From Mesocentrotus franciscanus (taxonomy: Eukaryota; Echinodermata; Echinoidea; Camarodonta; Strongylocentrotidae): a DNA stretch of 64,000 nt. The stretch is taken from NCBI GenBank assembly GCA_037976565.1, contig CP137680.1:12387804-12451803 (forward strand), read 5' to 3'. The notes under the pieces are model-generated. The model was not told the DNA's origin, did not search any database, and was given only the letters and a program-made list of their open reading frames with translations. The position numbers were made by a program, and so were the translations under genes. Each line of letters opens with the position of its first letter. Position 1 is the first letter of the stretch. This document shows positions 63,637-64,000 of this stretch, piece after piece.

Positions 63637-64000
63637 AGTGCCTTTAGTATAGCCAGACGTAGTCTCAGCTCAGTGGAACATTAACCCGACGATATAGGCT
63701 AGATCTAGACTCTAGACTAGAGTCTAGAGACTGAAGCTTTAGTTTTGGTCTAGTATTCACCCAGCCCGTTTACGGTTAGACTTCATGCATTGTAGGAGTG
63801 GTATTCACCAACAGTACACTTGTCACACACGACCATGCATGGCAACTCACATTCACAAGTATGTATGTCTACAGTCACTGTATAACATGGATGATCGATG
63901 GTGTAGGCCTACATGCACATGACCCACAGCGGCGCTATACGACGAGTGCCCCGAAACTCCGGCGCTCATCTCATCTCATGAGCGCTTCGAAATAAACAAC
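63637..64000. other. Right edge of the window, no gene recognised
   Basis: 63659-63757 is a repeat shared with about 34470-34527 (CAGAGACTGAAGCTTT-like, preceded by a TCTAGACTCTAGACTAGAGT palindrome). The last 230 bases show nothing nameable; a 65-codon ORF near the edge is unsupported. Confidence 0.6.

Noticed and set aside
1..64000. Autonomous transposon, retroviral or reverse transcriptase genes
   Set aside because: No DDE, RNase H, integrase or RT motifs recognised in any frame; only non-autonomous elements are supported.

Overview
The window is animal genomic DNA. It is AT-rich, with split genes whose short phased exons carry canonical GT/AG junctions, long introns, very abundant CT microsatellites, tRNA-derived SINEs and many small inverted-repeat (MITE-like) elements. 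There are no operons, no Shine-Dalgarno-driven ORFs and no bacterial features. The element types (TTAA-flanked MITEs, foldback elements with GGGCCC-NGTTTCATAAA-like ends, SINEs with ATT tails) and the excess of the palindrome TACATGTA suggest a marine deuterostome, most likely a sea urchin or another echinoderm. That assignment is an inference, not a database match.

Two convergent genes account for nearly all coding sequence. (1) Positions 3250-39610, plus strand: ALG8, the ER-membrane dolichyl-P-Glc:Glc1Man9GlcNAc2-PP-dolichol alpha-1,3-glucosyltransferase of family GT57. I resolved twelve exons. The predicted length is about 533 residues, against 526 in human, if a one-base discrepancy in exon 4 is an indel. 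(2) Positions 60407-41605, minus strand: a CCDC158-type coiled-coil protein with 23 coding exons, all in phase, about 1485 residues. A probable 5' UTR exon lies near 62009-62080. The genes are unrelated in function; their stop codons are about 2 kb apart and their UTRs may overlap.

Layout. 1-3249: intergenic, with a SINE whose head resembles 7SL/Alu and a hAT-like MITE with an exact 8-bp duplication. 3318-39348: ALG8 introns, rich in CT tracts, nested elements (a 1.24-kb inverted-repeat element containing a SINE and a hairpin), a near-identical pair of 450-bp elements, TTAA MITEs, foldbacks and a four-copy tandem array. 39611-41604: convergent intergenic. 41697-62008: introns of the coiled-coil gene. 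62009-64000: promoter region, a possible divergent transcript and a 1-kb inverted-repeat element with a tandemly repeated end.

The most unusual structure is that each gene carries tandem, partly decayed copies of the 3' part of one exon together with its splice donor, lying in the intron just downstream of the real exon (ALG8 exon 9; coiled-coil exon 14). In ALG8 one copy is itself split by a TTAA MITE, which gives an order of events. No transposase, integrase or reverse transcriptase gene could be supported, so all mobile elements seen are non-autonomous.
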